Shown here piece after piece: positions 45,663-54,698 of a stretch of DNA of 64,000 bases; the stretch's first letter is position 1; each line of letters opens with the position of its first letter. The stretch is from Actinoplanes utahensis (GTDB lineage: Bacteria; Actinomycetota; Actinomycetes; Mycobacteriales; Micromonosporaceae), in contig NZ_BOMZ01000033.1 in the NCBI RefSeq assembly GCF_016862455.1, positions 124,001 through 188,000 on the forward strand, read 5' to 3'. The notes under the pieces are model-generated. The model saw only the letters and a program-made list of their open reading frames with translations. It did not search any database and was not told the origin of the DNA. The translations under genes were made by a program, and so were the position numbers.

Positions 45663-47465
45663 TCAGGCTCCTTCGCCCAGGCGGGCGAGCTCCTCCTCGA
45701 CGACCGACGGCTCCAGCTTGCGGAAGACCGGTTTCGGCGCGGCCAGCGGAGTGCCCGGGACGACCGGCACCGACTCCCAGCGGGCGCCGACCTTGTAGTC
45801 GCCGGTCAGCACCGGGTAGGCGGGGCCGCCGTCGAGATCCTCGACCTCCTCGATCCGCGGCATCGGCGCGTGCACGCCCTCGCCGCCGAGCAGCTCGAAC
45901 ACCTTCTGCGCGGAGTGCGGCAGGAACGGGGTGAGCAGCGTGTTCGCGTCGCTGATCACCTGCAGCGCGACGAAGAGGACGGTGGCCTGGCGCGGCTTGT
46001 CCTCCTCCGACTTCAGCTTCCACGGGGCCTGCTCGGACAGGTACTTGTTCGCCTCGGCGACCACCCGCATCGCCTCGCCGATCGCCGCCTTCTGCCGGTG
46101 CTTGCCGATCAGCTCGCCGACCGTGGTGAATCCGGCCTTGGCCACGGCGAGCACCGCCTCGTCCTCCGGCGTCAGCGGGCCCGGCGTGGGGATCGCCCCG
46201 AAGTTCTTCGCGGCCATCGAGATCGACCGGTTGACCAGGTTGCCCCAGCCGGCGACCAGTTCGTCGTTGTTGCGCCGGACGAACTCGGCCCAGGTGAAGT
46301 CGGTGTCGTTGGACTCCGGGCCGGCCGCGGCGATGAAGTAGCGCAGGGCGTCGGCGTCGTAGCGCTCCAGGAAGTCGCGCACGTAGATGACCACCCGGCG
46401 GGAGGAGGAGAACTTCTTGCCCTCCATCGTCAGGTACTCGCTGGAGACGACCTCGGTCGGCAGGTTCAGCTTGCCGAAGCTGCCGGCCTCGCCGCCCTTG
46501 TCGCCCTCGCCGGAGTAGCCCAGCAGCAGGGCCGGCCAGATCACCGAGTGGAAGACGATGTTGTCCTTGCCCATGAAGTAGTAGCCGAGCGCGTCCTTGC
46601 CTTGCGCGTCGGCCGACCACCACTGCCGCCAGGCCTCCGGGTCGCCGGTGCGCCGGGCCCATTCGATGGACGCCGACAGGTAGCCGATGACGGCGTCGAA
46701 CCAGACGTAGATGCGCTTGTCGTTGCGGTCGCGCCAGCCGTCCAGCGGGATCGGCACGCCCCACTCCAGGTCCCGGGTGATGGCCCGGGGCTGCAGGTCG
46801 TCGAGCAGGTTGCGGGAGAACTTGAGGACGTTGGGCCGCCAGTTCTCCCGGCGGTCCAGCCAGCCGCCGATCGCCTCGGCGAAGGCCGGCAGGTCGAGGA
46901 AGAAGTGCTCGGTCTCGACGAACTGCGGGGTCTCGCCGTTGATCCGGGAGCGCGGATCGACCAGCTGCTCGGGGTCGAGCTGGTTGCCGCAGTTGTCGCA
47001 CTGGTCGCCGCGGGCGCCCTCGTAGCCGCAGATCGGGCAGGTGCCCTCGATGTAGCGGTCGGGCAGGGTGCGGCCGGTGGACGGGGAGATCGCGCCGAGG
47101 GTGGTGCGGGCGACGATGTAGCCGTTGGCGTGCAGGCCCTCGAACAGCTCCTGCACGATCGCGTAGTGGTTGCGGGTGGTGGTGCGGGTGAACAGGTCGT
47201 AGGAGAGGCCGAGCCCGTGCAGATCCTCGACGATGACCCGGTTGTAACGGTCGGCGAGCTGACGCGGGGTGACCCCGTCGGCGTCCGCCTGCACCTGGAT
47301 CGGGGTGCCGTGCTCGTCGGTGCCGGACACCATGAGCACGTCGTGGCCGGCCATCCGCATGTACCGGCTGAAGACGTCGGAGGGAACGCCGAAGCCGGAG
47401 ACATGGCCGATGTGGCGCGGGCCGTTGGCGTAGGGCCAGGCAACCGCGGCGAGAACGTGACTCAT
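45663..47465 (-). CDS. metG: Methionine--tRNA ligase
   Basis: 600 aa. HIGH motif GPRHIGH (~residues 15-21), zinc knuckle C-P-I-C...C-D-N-C, and K-F-S-S-S as the KMSKS loop. The anticodon-binding domain follows; there is no C-terminal EMAP/tRNA-binding domain, as in the MetRS1 type. ATG at 47465 is preceded by TACGCT at 8 nt, suggesting leaderless translation. The open frame extending to 48296 is noise antisense to the next gene. Confidence 0.95.
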   Translation of the reverse strand: MSHVLAAVAWPYANGPRHIGHVSGFGVPSDVFSRYMRMAGHDVLMVSGTDEHGTPIQVQADADGVTPRQLADRYNRVIVEDLHGLGLSYDLFTRTTTRNHYAIVQELFEGLHANGYIVARTTLGAISPSTGRTLPDRYIEGTCPICGYEGARGDQCDNCGNQLDPEQLVDPRSRINGETPQFVETEHFFLDLPAFAEAIGGWLDRRENWRPNVLKFSRNLLDDLQPRAITRDLEWGVPIPLDGWRDRNDKRIYVWFDAVIGYLSASIEWARRTGDPEAWRQWWSADAQGKDALGYYFMGKDNIVFHSVIWPALLLGYSGEGDKGGEAGSFGKLNLPTEVVSSEYLTMEGKKFSSSRRVVIYVRDFLERYDADALRYFIAAAGPESNDTDFTWAEFVRRNNDELVAGWGNLVNRSISMAAKNFGAIPTPGPLTPEDEAVLAVAKAGFTTVGELIGKHRQKAAIGEAMRVVAEANKYLSEQAPWKLKSEEDKPRQATVLFVALQVISDANTLLTPFLPHSAQKVFELLGGEGVHAPMPRIEEVEDLDGGPAYPVLTGDYKVGARWESVPVVPGTPLAAPKPVFRKLEPSVVEEELARLGEGA

Positions 47466-47473
47466 GGCGTACA

Positions 47474-47479
47474 AGCGTA
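47474..47479 (-). promoter_or_regulatory. -10 box of leaderless metG transcript
   Basis: TACGCT lies 8 nt before the ATG on the minus strand. Confidence 0.55.
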
Positions 47480-47585
47480 GTGACCGCTCAGGGGCGCTCG
47501 CCAACGGATCGCCAGTGTGCCTATTTGTCCCGACACGCCCGATCAGTGACGTGCTCGCGGCGGGACCGCGTCGTTCAATGGGCCT

Positions 47586-48461
47586 GTGACCGGAAACGTG
47601 CCGCAGCCAGGGGAAACGCCCCGCAGCCAGGGCAACCCGTGGACCCTGCCCGACCCCGACGTCGCCTGGGGGCGCAACGACGACCGGGACGGCCCCGTCA
47701 TGGACGGCCTGCCGATCGTCGCCCGCGCGGCCGGGGCCCGTGACCTGACCGAGCACCTGGCCGACGAACGGCTCGCCACCGCGAACGAGCTGATGATCAT
47801 CGACGTGGAGCCGGTTCCGGCGCCCGCGGCGGAACCGGAGGCGGCCGAACCGCAGACGGCCCGGCTGGAGCGGATGGAGAACCACCCGTTCTGGCTCAGC
47901 GAGGAGGAACGCGCCGCGACCGAGGTGGCGGTGGTCGACCGCCCGCCCGGCCGGCGCCGCCGCCGGCCGGCCCGCAACCCGCTCCCCGCACTGCTCTCCC
48001 TGGTGCTGCTGAGCCTGGTCGCGGCGTTCTTCGGCTGGGTCAGCGCGGAGCCGTTCTGGCTGGCCGTCGGGCACGGCGACACCGGGTACGCGACCACCAC
48101 CCGCTGCCATGGTGACGGCCTGACCCAGCGCTGCACCGGGCGGTTCGCCACCACTGACGGCGACTTCGCCGTCTCCCGGGTGACGCTGCTGGGCATCGCC
48201 GGCCCGGCACGGGAGCCGGGGTCGATCTCGCCGGCCCGGATGGTGAGCCCGGCCAGCACCCAGGCCTACACCGCCCCGGCCGGGCCGCTCATGCACCTGC
48301 GCTGGGGGCTGGGCTTCCTGCTCGTGCTGATCTGCGGGTACGGCATCGCGGAGACGACCGGGGCCCGGCGGCTGCCGCCCCGGGCCCGGCGCACCGCGGT
48401 GATCGCCAGCTTCCTCGGCCCGCTGCTGCTGCTCGGCGGCTTCCTGGCGGCGGCGTACTGA
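47586..48461 (+). CDS. Uncharacterised membrane protein (291 aa)
   Basis: The N-terminal ~125 residues are acidic/Pro-rich and cytoplasmic, ending with a basic R-R-R-R-R patch. Three hydrophobic segments follow (about residues 133-155, 240-258, 270-290), with an outside loop holding two Cys ([12 protein letters not shown]), a likely disulfide. Function not recognised. GTG at 47586 is the likely start. The TGA stop lies in the first copy of a 17-bp tandem repeat. Confidence 0.8.
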   Translation: MTGNVPQPGETPRSQGNPWTLPDPDVAWGRNDDRDGPVMDGLPIVARAAGARDLTEHLADERLATANELMIIDVEPVPAPAAEPEAAEPQTARLERMENHPFWLSEEERAATEVAVVDRPPGRRRRRPARNPLPALLSLVLLSLVAAFFGWVSAEPFWLAVGHGDTGYATTTRCHGDGLTQRCTGRFATTDGDFAVSRVTLLGIAGPAREPGSISPARMVSPASTQAYTAPAGPLMHLRWGLGFLLVLICGYGIAETTGARRLPPRARRTAVIASFLGPLLLLGGFLAAAY

Positions 48462-48516
48462 ATCAGGCGGCGTACGGCATCAGGCGGCGTACGGCATCAG
48501 GCGGCGTACGGCATCA
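48449..48516. repeat. Four 17-bp tandem repeats spanning two convergent gene ends
   Basis: Units of GGCGGCGTACGGCATCA: copies 2-4 (48466-48516) are identical and copy 1 (48449-48465) differs at two to three positions, giving the TGA stop of the plus-strand gene. The TCA closing copy 4 is the complement of the rsmI stop codon. Confidence 0.9.
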
Positions 48517-49371
48517 ACGGTTCTCGTGGACGAGGGCGTAGACCTCGCGTTTGCGCAGACCGTACTCATCGGCGACCGCCTGGATCGCGTCCCGCCGGGA
48601 CGCCCCGGCCGCCTCCCGGCGAGCCACCTCCGCCCGGAGCTCGTCGTCGGCCGGTGCGATCGCGGGACCGGCCGGCGCGCCCCCTACCACCAGCGTGATC
48701 TCGCCGCGCGGCGGATCCGCCGCGGCGCCGGCGGCCAGCGCGCCGAGCGTGTCCCGGCGGATCTCCTCGTAGGTCTTGGTCAGCTCGCGGCAGACCGCGG
48801 CCGGCCGGTCGGCGCCGAAGATCGCCGCGAAGTCCTCGAGCGCGCCGACGATCCGGTGCGGGGCCTCGAAGAAGACCAGGGTGCGCGGTTCGGCGGCGAG
48901 CTCACGCAGGCGGGAGCGGCGGTTCGAGCCGGACCGGGGCAGGAAGCCCTCGAAGACGAACCGGTCGCTGGGCAGGCCGGAGAGCGCCAGCGCGGTGGTC
49001 ACCGCGCTGGGCCCGGGCGCCGCGGTGACCGGGAAGCCGGCATCGAGCGCGGCCCGGACCAGACGGAAGCCGGGATCGGAGACGCTGGGCATGCCACCGT
49101 CGGTCACCACGGCGACCACGGCGCCGCCCGTCAAGGCCTCGACCAGTTCGGGGGTACGCCGTTCGTCGTTGCCCTCGAAGTAGGAGACCACCCGGCCGCG
49201 CACGGTGACGTCCAGGTCCTTGGCGAGCCGGCTCAGCCGCCGGGTGTCCTCCGCCGCGATCACGTCCGCCGTGGCCAGGACCTCGCGGAGGCGGGCCGAG
49301 GCGTCGCCGGTGTTGCCCAGCGGGGCCCCCGCCAGGATCACCCGGCCACCGGCTTCTTCTGCATCAGGCAT
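48514..49371 (-). CDS. rsmI: 16S rRNA (cytidine1402-2'-O)-methyltransferase
   Basis: 285 aa of the tetrapyrrole-methylase-like family. Motifs: AGAPLGNTGDASARLREVL near the N-terminus, E-D-T-R-R-L-S-R-L, V-T-D-G-G-M-P-S-V-S-D-P-G and G-P-S-A-V-T-T-A-L-A-L-S-G-L. It methylates C1402 in the ribosomal P site. Divergent from the protein mannosyltransferase gene, a typical actinobacterial pairing. Confidence 0.94.
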   Translation of the reverse strand: MPDAEEAGGRVILAGAPLGNTGDASARLREVLATADVIAAEDTRRLSRLAKDLDVTVRGRVVSYFEGNDERRTPELVEALTGGAVVAVVTDGGMPSVSDPGFRLVRAALDAGFPVTAAPGPSAVTTALALSGLPSDRFVFEGFLPRSGSNRRSRLRELAAEPRTLVFFEAPHRIVGALEDFAAIFGADRPAAVCRELTKTYEEIRRDTLGALAAGAAADPPRGEITLVVGGAPAGPAIAPADDELRAEVARREAAGASRRDAIQAVADEYGLRKREVYALVHENR

Positions 49372-49434
49372 CGCAAAAGTCCATCACATGGCAGGACGCG
49401 CCGACGGCGGGCATCGGTTCTCAGAGTCGCAGCC

Positions 49435-49440
49435 TACGAT
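49435..49440 (+). promoter_or_regulatory. -10 box of leaderless pmt transcript
   Basis: TACGAT lies 6 nt before GTG 49447. Confidence 0.6.
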
Positions 49441-49446
49441 CGCGGG

Positions 49447-51027
49447 GTGACGACGGCGGCGACAGCTGAGACAGACCCCACCACCGCGGACTCCCCCGCC
49501 GGGGCCGAGTCGCCGGGCGTGCGTGCCATCCCCCAGATCGTCCGGCGTCGCCTGTCGACGCTGGACCGGCGTTTCGATCCTTACTCCTGGCTGGTGACCC
49601 TGGTCATCACGGCGGCCGCGGGCATCCTGCGGTTCTCCGGGCTGGACCGGATCAAGGGTCACATCTTCGACGAGGTCTACTACCCCACCGACGCGTGGGA
49701 CATGCTGCAACACGGCGTGGAGTGGGACGAGAAGGTCAACGGCGCGGCCTATGTCGTGCACCCCCCGCTGGGCAAATGGCTGATCGCGTTCGGCGAGCAC
49801 TTCTTCGGCAACAACGAGTTCGGCTGGCGGTTCTCCACGGCGGTGGCCGGCACCCTGATGGTGCTGATCCTGATCCGGGTGGCCTACCGGATGTTCCACT
49901 CCATCGTGCTGGCCGGGACGGCCGGCCTGCTGATGACGCTGGACGGCTTCCAGCTGGTGCTGTCGCGCACCTCGCTGCTGGACATCTTCATCGGCCTGTT
50001 CATCCTGATGACGTTCGCCGCGATGGTGCTGGACCGGGATCACTACCGGCGCAGCTGGCAGCGCGCGCTGGAGAACGGGTTCGACCCGGACGCGACCGCG
50101 CGCATCCCCCGGATCGTGCCGTGGTGGCTGCTGGTCTCCGGAGTCACCTTCGGCATGGCCTGCGGCGTCAAGTGGAGCGCGCTGTTCTTCGCCCCGTTCT
50201 TCGCCGGGCTGGTGCTGGTCTGGCGGGTGCAGGCGCGCCGTTCCGCCGGGGTGCGCGGGCCGATCGTCGCCGGCATCCTCGGCGACCTGGGCTGGCTGAT
50301 CCTCAGCTTCGTGCTGACCGTCCTGGTCTACCTGGCCTGCTGGACCGGCTGGTTCGTGACCGACGAGGGCTACTTCCGGCACTACCGGGCGGACAACGGG
50401 TGGAGCGAGCCGCCGATCATCGGCCCGCTGCTCAACCTGATCCACTACCACCAGGAAGCGTTCAACTTCCACACCGGACTGACCCAGAAGCACACCTACC
50501 AGTCGTGGCCGTGGCAGTGGCTGATGCTCGGGCGGCCGGTGGCGTTCTACTGGAGCTCGGCCGGCGGGTGCGGCACGACCAGCTGCGCGGCGGAGATCCT
50601 GCTGCTGGGCACGCCGATCCTGTGGTGGGCGTTCATCCCGGCGACGTTCGTGGTGGCGTGGTTCGGCATCGCCCGGCGTGACTGGCGGGCCTACGCGATC
50701 ATCACCGGGGTGGTCGGCGGCCTGCTGCCGTGGTTCTACTTCGCGGTCAAGGACGGCCGGACGATGTTCTCGTTCTACGCGATGCCGGCGCTGCCGTTCC
50801 TCATCCTGGCGGTGGTCTACGCCCTCGGGGCGATCATGACGCCACCGGACGGGATGGTCTCGGGGGCGGCACGGTCGGACCGGCAGATCGTGGGCACCGT
50901 CGTGGCCGCGACCTTCGTCATCCTGGTCGCGCTGTGTTTCGCCTACTTCCACCCGGTTTTCGTGGGCACGCTCATGCCGTACGACGACTGGTCGGTGCGC
51001 ATGTGGCTGGGCGGCCGCTGGATCTGA
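49447..51027 (+). CDS. pmt: Dolichyl/polyprenyl-phosphate-mannose--protein O-mannosyltransferase
   Basis: 526 aa, GT39 family. About ten membrane segments; the first extracytoplasmic loop has F-D-E-V-Y-Y-P-T-D-A-W with the essential Asp-Glu pair, followed by HPPLGKWLIAFGEHFFG. It transfers mannose from polyprenyl-phosphate-mannose to Ser/Thr of exported proteins at the outer face of the membrane. GTG at 49447 comes from the leaderless box; the frame extends upstream antisense to rsmI as noise. A Ser/Thr-rich potential substrate is encoded 440 bp downstream. Confidence 0.94.
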   Translation: MTTAATAETDPTTADSPAGAESPGVRAIPQIVRRRLSTLDRRFDPYSWLVTLVITAAAGILRFSGLDRIKGHIFDEVYYPTDAWDMLQHGVEWDEKVNGAAYVVHPPLGKWLIAFGEHFFGNNEFGWRFSTAVAGTLMVLILIRVAYRMFHSIVLAGTAGLLMTLDGFQLVLSRTSLLDIFIGLFILMTFAAMVLDRDHYRRSWQRALENGFDPDATARIPRIVPWWLLVSGVTFGMACGVKWSALFFAPFFAGLVLVWRVQARRSAGVRGPIVAGILGDLGWLILSFVLTVLVYLACWTGWFVTDEGYFRHYRADNGWSEPPIIGPLLNLIHYHQEAFNFHTGLTQKHTYQSWPWQWLMLGRPVAFYWSSAGGCGTTSCAAEILLLGTPILWWAFIPATFVVAWFGIARRDWRAYAIITGVVGGLLPWFYFAVKDGRTMFSFYAMPALPFLILAVVYALGAIMTPPDGMVSGAARSDRQIVGTVVAATFVILVALCFAYFHPVFVGTLMPYDDWSVRMWLGGRWI

Positions 51028-51048
51028 GATCGGCCCGGAAACGAAAGG

Positions 51049-51096
51049 GCGCGCCCCGATCGCCTGCCACGGGGGAAGCGGGCGATTGGGGCGCGC
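51049..51096 (+). terminator. Terminator of pmt
   Basis: A 16-bp stem (51049-51064 / 51081-51096) with a single G-U pair and a 16-nt loop, beginning 22 nt after the stop codon. Confidence 0.8.
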
Positions 51097-51169
51097 AGGA
51101 GAAGCTTAACGAGGCGGGATGGCGTGCACAACGGGTCACGGCGCGAGATTGTCGTGTCGCTGCCACCAT

Positions 51170-51250
51170 CCCATTGATTCGGACATTATGCTTTTATCTC
51201 GCTTATAGGTTTTTATCGTTTCGCGAGAATTGCTCGATTAATGAGTCGGG
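51170..51250. other. AT-rich island between pmt and the Ser/Thr-rich protein gene
   Basis: About 80 bp of conspicuously AT-rich DNA (several T4-T5 runs) in a genome segment that is otherwise strongly GC-rich. No gene was seen between 51097 and 51454. It may be a promoter/UP-like or nucleoid-protein-binding (Lsr2-like) region. Confidence 0.6.
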
Positions 51251-51454
51251 AATGCGACAGCAAATTGCCGACGATCCGGGCGTAACGTCTTTTGGTCTGC
51301 TGCCGCACCGCAGCTCAGCGAAACGGCCGCGGAGAACCGGCGCACCTGCCCTCACCGGGTCAAACAGCCCAGCTCACCATTTCGTCCCATTTCAGGGGAT
51401 CAGTCGGCTGTCCCCCTTGTGAGTGATGTGTGCCAAGATCGCGATAAATGTTCT

Positions 51455-51460
51455 TAGGCT
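51455..51460 (+). promoter_or_regulatory. -10 box of leaderless transcript at 51468
   Basis: TAGGCT lies 7 nt before GTG 51468. The sequence around it strongly resembles the add and rsmA starts. Confidence 0.6.
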
Positions 51461-51467
51461 TCGCCGC

Positions 51468-52265
51468 GTGACTTCGCAGGAGCCAAAGAACTCGCACCAC
51501 GTCGACCCAGCCGGTCCGACCGAGGTGATCGCCGTCCCGGCGCCCGCACCGGTGTTCGTGGACTCCACCGGACGACGGAGCCGATTCCTCCGGCGCCTCG
51601 CGTTGGCCTTCGGTGTCGTCCTCCTCGGGTACGGCGCTCTGATCGGCGTCAGCCTGGCCGGCGGTCCGGTGAGCATGAGCGCCGTGCTGCCGCTGCCGGG
51701 CCTGGAGGACGACCGGGACGAGAAGAAACCCCAGCCCGTACCCAAGACCACACCCACTCCCGACCCGGCGCCGAGCACCACCCCGGCCCGCCGGATCATC
51801 GAGTCGGCGGACCGCGGCGAATCCGTGCCGCGCCGGCCGGTCACCACCACGGCCACACCGAAGGCGGCCGCCAAGCCGTCCCGGTCGCCCAGCCCGAAAC
51901 CGTCCCCGTCGGTGTCGTCCACCCCGGTGGTCACCAAGCCGCTCGAGTCCGGCACCGTGAGCCAGCCGCCCAAACCCAATCCCGGGACCAGCACCACCAC
52001 CACCACCACCACCCCACCGCCGGCCCCCGTCCCGCCCGCGGTGGAGACCACCCGGGGCGGCACGGGCGCCGGCCTGCCGGTCGCCCCGGTCCCGCCGCCC
52101 GTGGTGGAGGAGAAGCCCGCGGGCAGCGGCGGCGCCGGCGGAGGCGGGCCGGCGCCGGAGAGCACCACCCGGCCCGGGCCGGTGGTCACCGGCCCGCCGG
52201 CCCGGCCGGTCGTCACGGACGATCCGGCCGACAGCGCCACACCGCCCACCCGGGCGGCGCCGTGA
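51468..52265 (+). CDS. Membrane-anchored Ser/Thr/Pro-rich surface protein (265 aa)
   Basis: A ~40-residue cytoplasmic N-terminus, a single membrane segment (~45-64, LALAFGVVLLGYGALIGVSL), then ~200 extracellular residues dominated by Pro, Thr, Ser, Ala and Gly (for example an unbroken run of seven Thr). Such tracts are classical bacterial O-mannosylation targets, and a Pmt is encoded immediately upstream. No catalytic domain is visible. Its stop overlaps the next gene's start (GTGA), so it is translationally coupled to the deacetylase/glycosyltransferase fusion, suggesting a partner or scaffold role. Confidence 0.85.
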   Translation: MTSQEPKNSHHVDPAGPTEVIAVPAPAPVFVDSTGRRSRFLRRLALAFGVVLLGYGALIGVSLAGGPVSMSAVLPLPGLEDDRDEKKPQPVPKTTPTPDPAPSTTPARRIIESADRGESVPRRPVTTTATPKAAAKPSRSPSPKPSPSVSSTPVVTKPLESGTVSQPPKPNPGTSTTTTTTTPPPAPVPPAVETTRGGTGAGLPVAPVPPPVVEEKPAGSGGAGGGGPAPESTTRPGPVVTGPPARPVVTDDPADSATPPTRAAP

Positions 52266-54631
52266 CCGCCGCCCCCACGGCCACGCCCGGCCGCCGGGCC
52301 CGCGGCCGCAGCCGGCGCCGCATGCTGCCCCGCCCACGCGTGCTCCTCGGTTCGCTGCTGGCCCTCTCGTTCGTCGCGGTGCTGGTCGTGCAGGCCTACA
52401 TCAACGCCGAGTTCACCAGCGACCACGTGCGGACCGAGGTCGGCGACCAGGCCGGGGTCCCGGCCCACATCCTCAAGGGCGGGCCGATCATCAACACCAC
52501 CGGCGGCCAGGAGAGCACCATCCGGCTGCCGGCCAGGACCATCGCGCTGACCTTCGACGACGGCCCGGATCCCGCGTGGACGCCGAAGGTGCTCGACGTG
52601 CTGCGCAAGCACGACGCTCGGGGCACGTTCTTCGTGGTCGGGTCGCAGGTGGCCCGCAACCCGGAGTCGGCACGGCAGATCGTCGACGGCGGCAACGAGC
52701 TGGGCCTGCACACCTTCACGCACCCGAACATGCAGCGGCTGGCGCCGTGGCGGCGGCAGCTGGAGCTGTCCCAGACGCAGATGGCGATCGCGAAGGCGAC
52801 CGGCGTACGCACCAACCTGGCCCGGTTCCCCTACTCGTCGAGGAACGCGGCGATCGACGAGGCGAACTGGAGGCTGATCAAGGAGGCCGGGGCGCTCGGT
52901 TACCTGGTCGTCGTCAACGACACCGACAGCGAGGACTGGAAGCGCCCCGGCATCGACAAGATCATCCAGGGCGCCACCCCGCCCGGCGGCCAGTCCGCGG
53001 TCATGCTGTTCCACGACGCCGGCGGCGACCGCTCGCAGACCGTCGCGGCGCTCGACGAGTTCATCCCGCTGATGAAGGCTCGGGGCTACCGGTTCACCAC
53101 GATCACCGAGGGCCTCAACCTGAGCATCGCCGAGCAGGCCGCGCGGGCAGGCACCGACCGGCTGGAGAACACCGAGGCGCTCACGCCGCTGCCGCTCAAC
53201 CCGGCGGCGCCGGCGCACGACGAGTGGCGGGGCCTCGCGCTGATCTGGACCGTGGACCTGGCCGACGGCATGGTCACCGTGATCGCCGGGCTGTTCCTGG
53301 TGGTGGGGACGCTGACCGTCGGGCGTACCCTCATGCTCCTCCTGCTCGCCACCCGGCACGCCCGGCAGCGCCGCAAGCCCGGCTGGAGCTGGGGTCCGCC
53401 GGTCACCGAGCCGGTGTCGGTGATCGTGCCCGCCTACAACGAGAAGGAGGGCATCGAGGCCGCCGTCCGGTCGCTGGCCTGCGGTGACCACACCGAGATC
53501 GAGGTGGTGGTGGTCGACGACGGTTCCACCGACGGCACCGCCGACATCGTCGACCGGATGCGGATGCCGAACGTGCGGGTCGTCCGGGTGCCCAACGGCG
53601 GCAAGCCGAACGCCCTCAACACCGGGGTGGCGATGGCCCGGCACGACCTGATCGTGATGGTCGACGGCGACACCATCTTCGAGCCCGAGGCGCTGCGGCT
53701 GCTGGTCCAGCCGTTCGCCGACCCCACGGTCGGCGCGGTCGCCGGCAACGTCAAGGTCGGCAACCGGGAGACCACCGTCGCGCTCTGGCAGCACATCGAG
53801 TACGTGATCGGTTTCAACCTGGACCGCCGCCTCTACGAGGTGATGAACTGCATGCCGACCGTCCCCGGCGCGATCGGCGCGTTCCGGCGCAAGGCGCTGG
53901 CCCAGGTCGGCGGGGTCAGCGACGAGACCCTCGCCGAGGACACCGACGTCACGATGGCGATGTGCCGGGCCGGGTGGCGGGTCGTCTACGAGGAGAACGC
54001 GCGCGCCTGGACCGAGGCCCCGGCCACCCTGGAGCAGCTGTACCGACAGCGGTACCGGTGGAGCTACGGGACCATGCAGGCGATGTGGAAGCACCGGAAG
54101 TCGCTGTTCGACTCCGGGCCGTCCGGCCGGTTCGGGCGGGTCGGGCTGCCGTTCCTGGCCCTGTTCGGGGTGGCGCTGCCGATGCTCGCCCCGGTCGTCG
54201 ACATCATGCTCGTCTACGGCCTGGTCTTCTGGGAGCTGAGCGAGACGGTCGCGGCCTGGCTCGGCATGCTGGCGCTGCAACTGTTCACCGCGGCGGTGGC
54301 GTTCCGGCTGGACCGGGAGTCGTACAAGCCGTTGCTACGGCTGCCGCTGCAACAGTTCGCCTACCGGCAGTTGATGTACCTGGTGCTGCTGCAGTCGGCG
54401 ACCACCGCCCTGACCGGCGGGCGGCTGCGCTGGCACAAACTCAACCGGGCCGGCCTGACACCCCGGACCCCGTCACCGGAACCGCCCGGGCCCGTCGTGG
54501 CCCCGATCGTGGACACCTGGCCGCCGTCACTGGACGACCGGCCCCCGACGCCGCGGGGCATCGGCCGGGCCGTCGCACCGCCGGTGGTGCCCACCCAGGC
54601 GGCCCCCCAGGACCTCCACGAGAGGTTGTGA
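52262..54631 (+). CDS. Polysaccharide deacetylase / family 2 glycosyltransferase fusion (789 aa)
   Basis: N-terminal membrane anchor (~residues 27-43), then a NodB-type deacetylase (~90-290): TFDDGPDP, the metal-binding H-T-F-T-H, R-F-P-Y, D-T-D-S-E-D-W and L-F-H-D. A second membrane segment (~345) precedes a GT2 domain (~380-620) with V-V-D-D-G-S-T-D-G-T, V-D-G-D-T, E-D-T-D-V and Q-R-Y-R-W. Membrane segments and a Pro-rich tail follow. The fusion resembles proteins making and partly de-N-acetylating a beta-linked GlcNAc polymer, like PgaB plus PgaC in one chain, though topology decides which product. GTG at 52262 overlaps the previous stop. Confidence 0.92.
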   Translation: MTAAPTATPGRRARGRSRRRMLPRPRVLLGSLLALSFVAVLVVQAYINAEFTSDHVRTEVGDQAGVPAHILKGGPIINTTGGQESTIRLPARTIALTFDDGPDPAWTPKVLDVLRKHDARGTFFVVGSQVARNPESARQIVDGGNELGLHTFTHPNMQRLAPWRRQLELSQTQMAIAKATGVRTNLARFPYSSRNAAIDEANWRLIKEAGALGYLVVVNDTDSEDWKRPGIDKIIQGATPPGGQSAVMLFHDAGGDRSQTVAALDEFIPLMKARGYRFTTITEGLNLSIAEQAARAGTDRLENTEALTPLPLNPAAPAHDEWRGLALIWTVDLADGMVTVIAGLFLVVGTLTVGRTLMLLLLATRHARQRRKPGWSWGPPVTEPVSVIVPAYNEKEGIEAAVRSLACGDHTEIEVVVVDDGSTDGTADIVDRMRMPNVRVVRVPNGGKPNALNTGVAMARHDLIVMVDGDTIFEPEALRLLVQPFADPTVGAVAGNVKVGNRETTVALWQHIEYVIGFNLDRRLYEVMNCMPTVPGAIGAFRRKALAQVGGVSDETLAEDTDVTMAMCRAGWRVVYEENARAWTEAPATLEQLYRQRYRWSYGTMQAMWKHRKSLFDSGPSGRFGRVGLPFLALFGVALPMLAPVVDIMLVYGLVFWELSETVAAWLGMLALQLFTAAVAFRLDRESYKPLLRLPLQQFAYRQLMYLVLLQSATTALTGGRLRWHKLNRAGLTPRTPSPEPPGPVVAPIVDTWPPSLDDRPPTPRGIGRAVAPPVVPTQAAPQDLHERL

Positions 54632-54637
54632 GACTGA

Positions 54638-54677
54638 CCCGCCCTCGATCGAACTGCAGCCGATCGAGGGCGGGTTT
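54638..54677. terminator. Bidirectional terminator between convergent genes
   Basis: Perfect 14-bp stem (54638-54651 / 54661-54674) with a 9-nt loop followed by TTT, 7 bp after the deacetylase/glycosyltransferase stop. It can also end the minus-strand gene at 54699. Confidence 0.85.
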
Positions 54678-54698
54678 CGGCGTTTCGGCGCCGGCCTC

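Noticed and set aside
48526..49446. N-terminal extension of the mannosyltransferase antisense to rsmI
   Set aside because: No homology-like content; leaderless start at 49447 and the rsmI gene on the other strand explain the region.
51097..51454. Riboswitch (ydaO/c-di-AMP type) upstream of the surface protein gene
   Set aside because: No conserved core could be recognised, and the downstream gene appears to be transcribed from a leaderless promoter at 51455, beyond this region.
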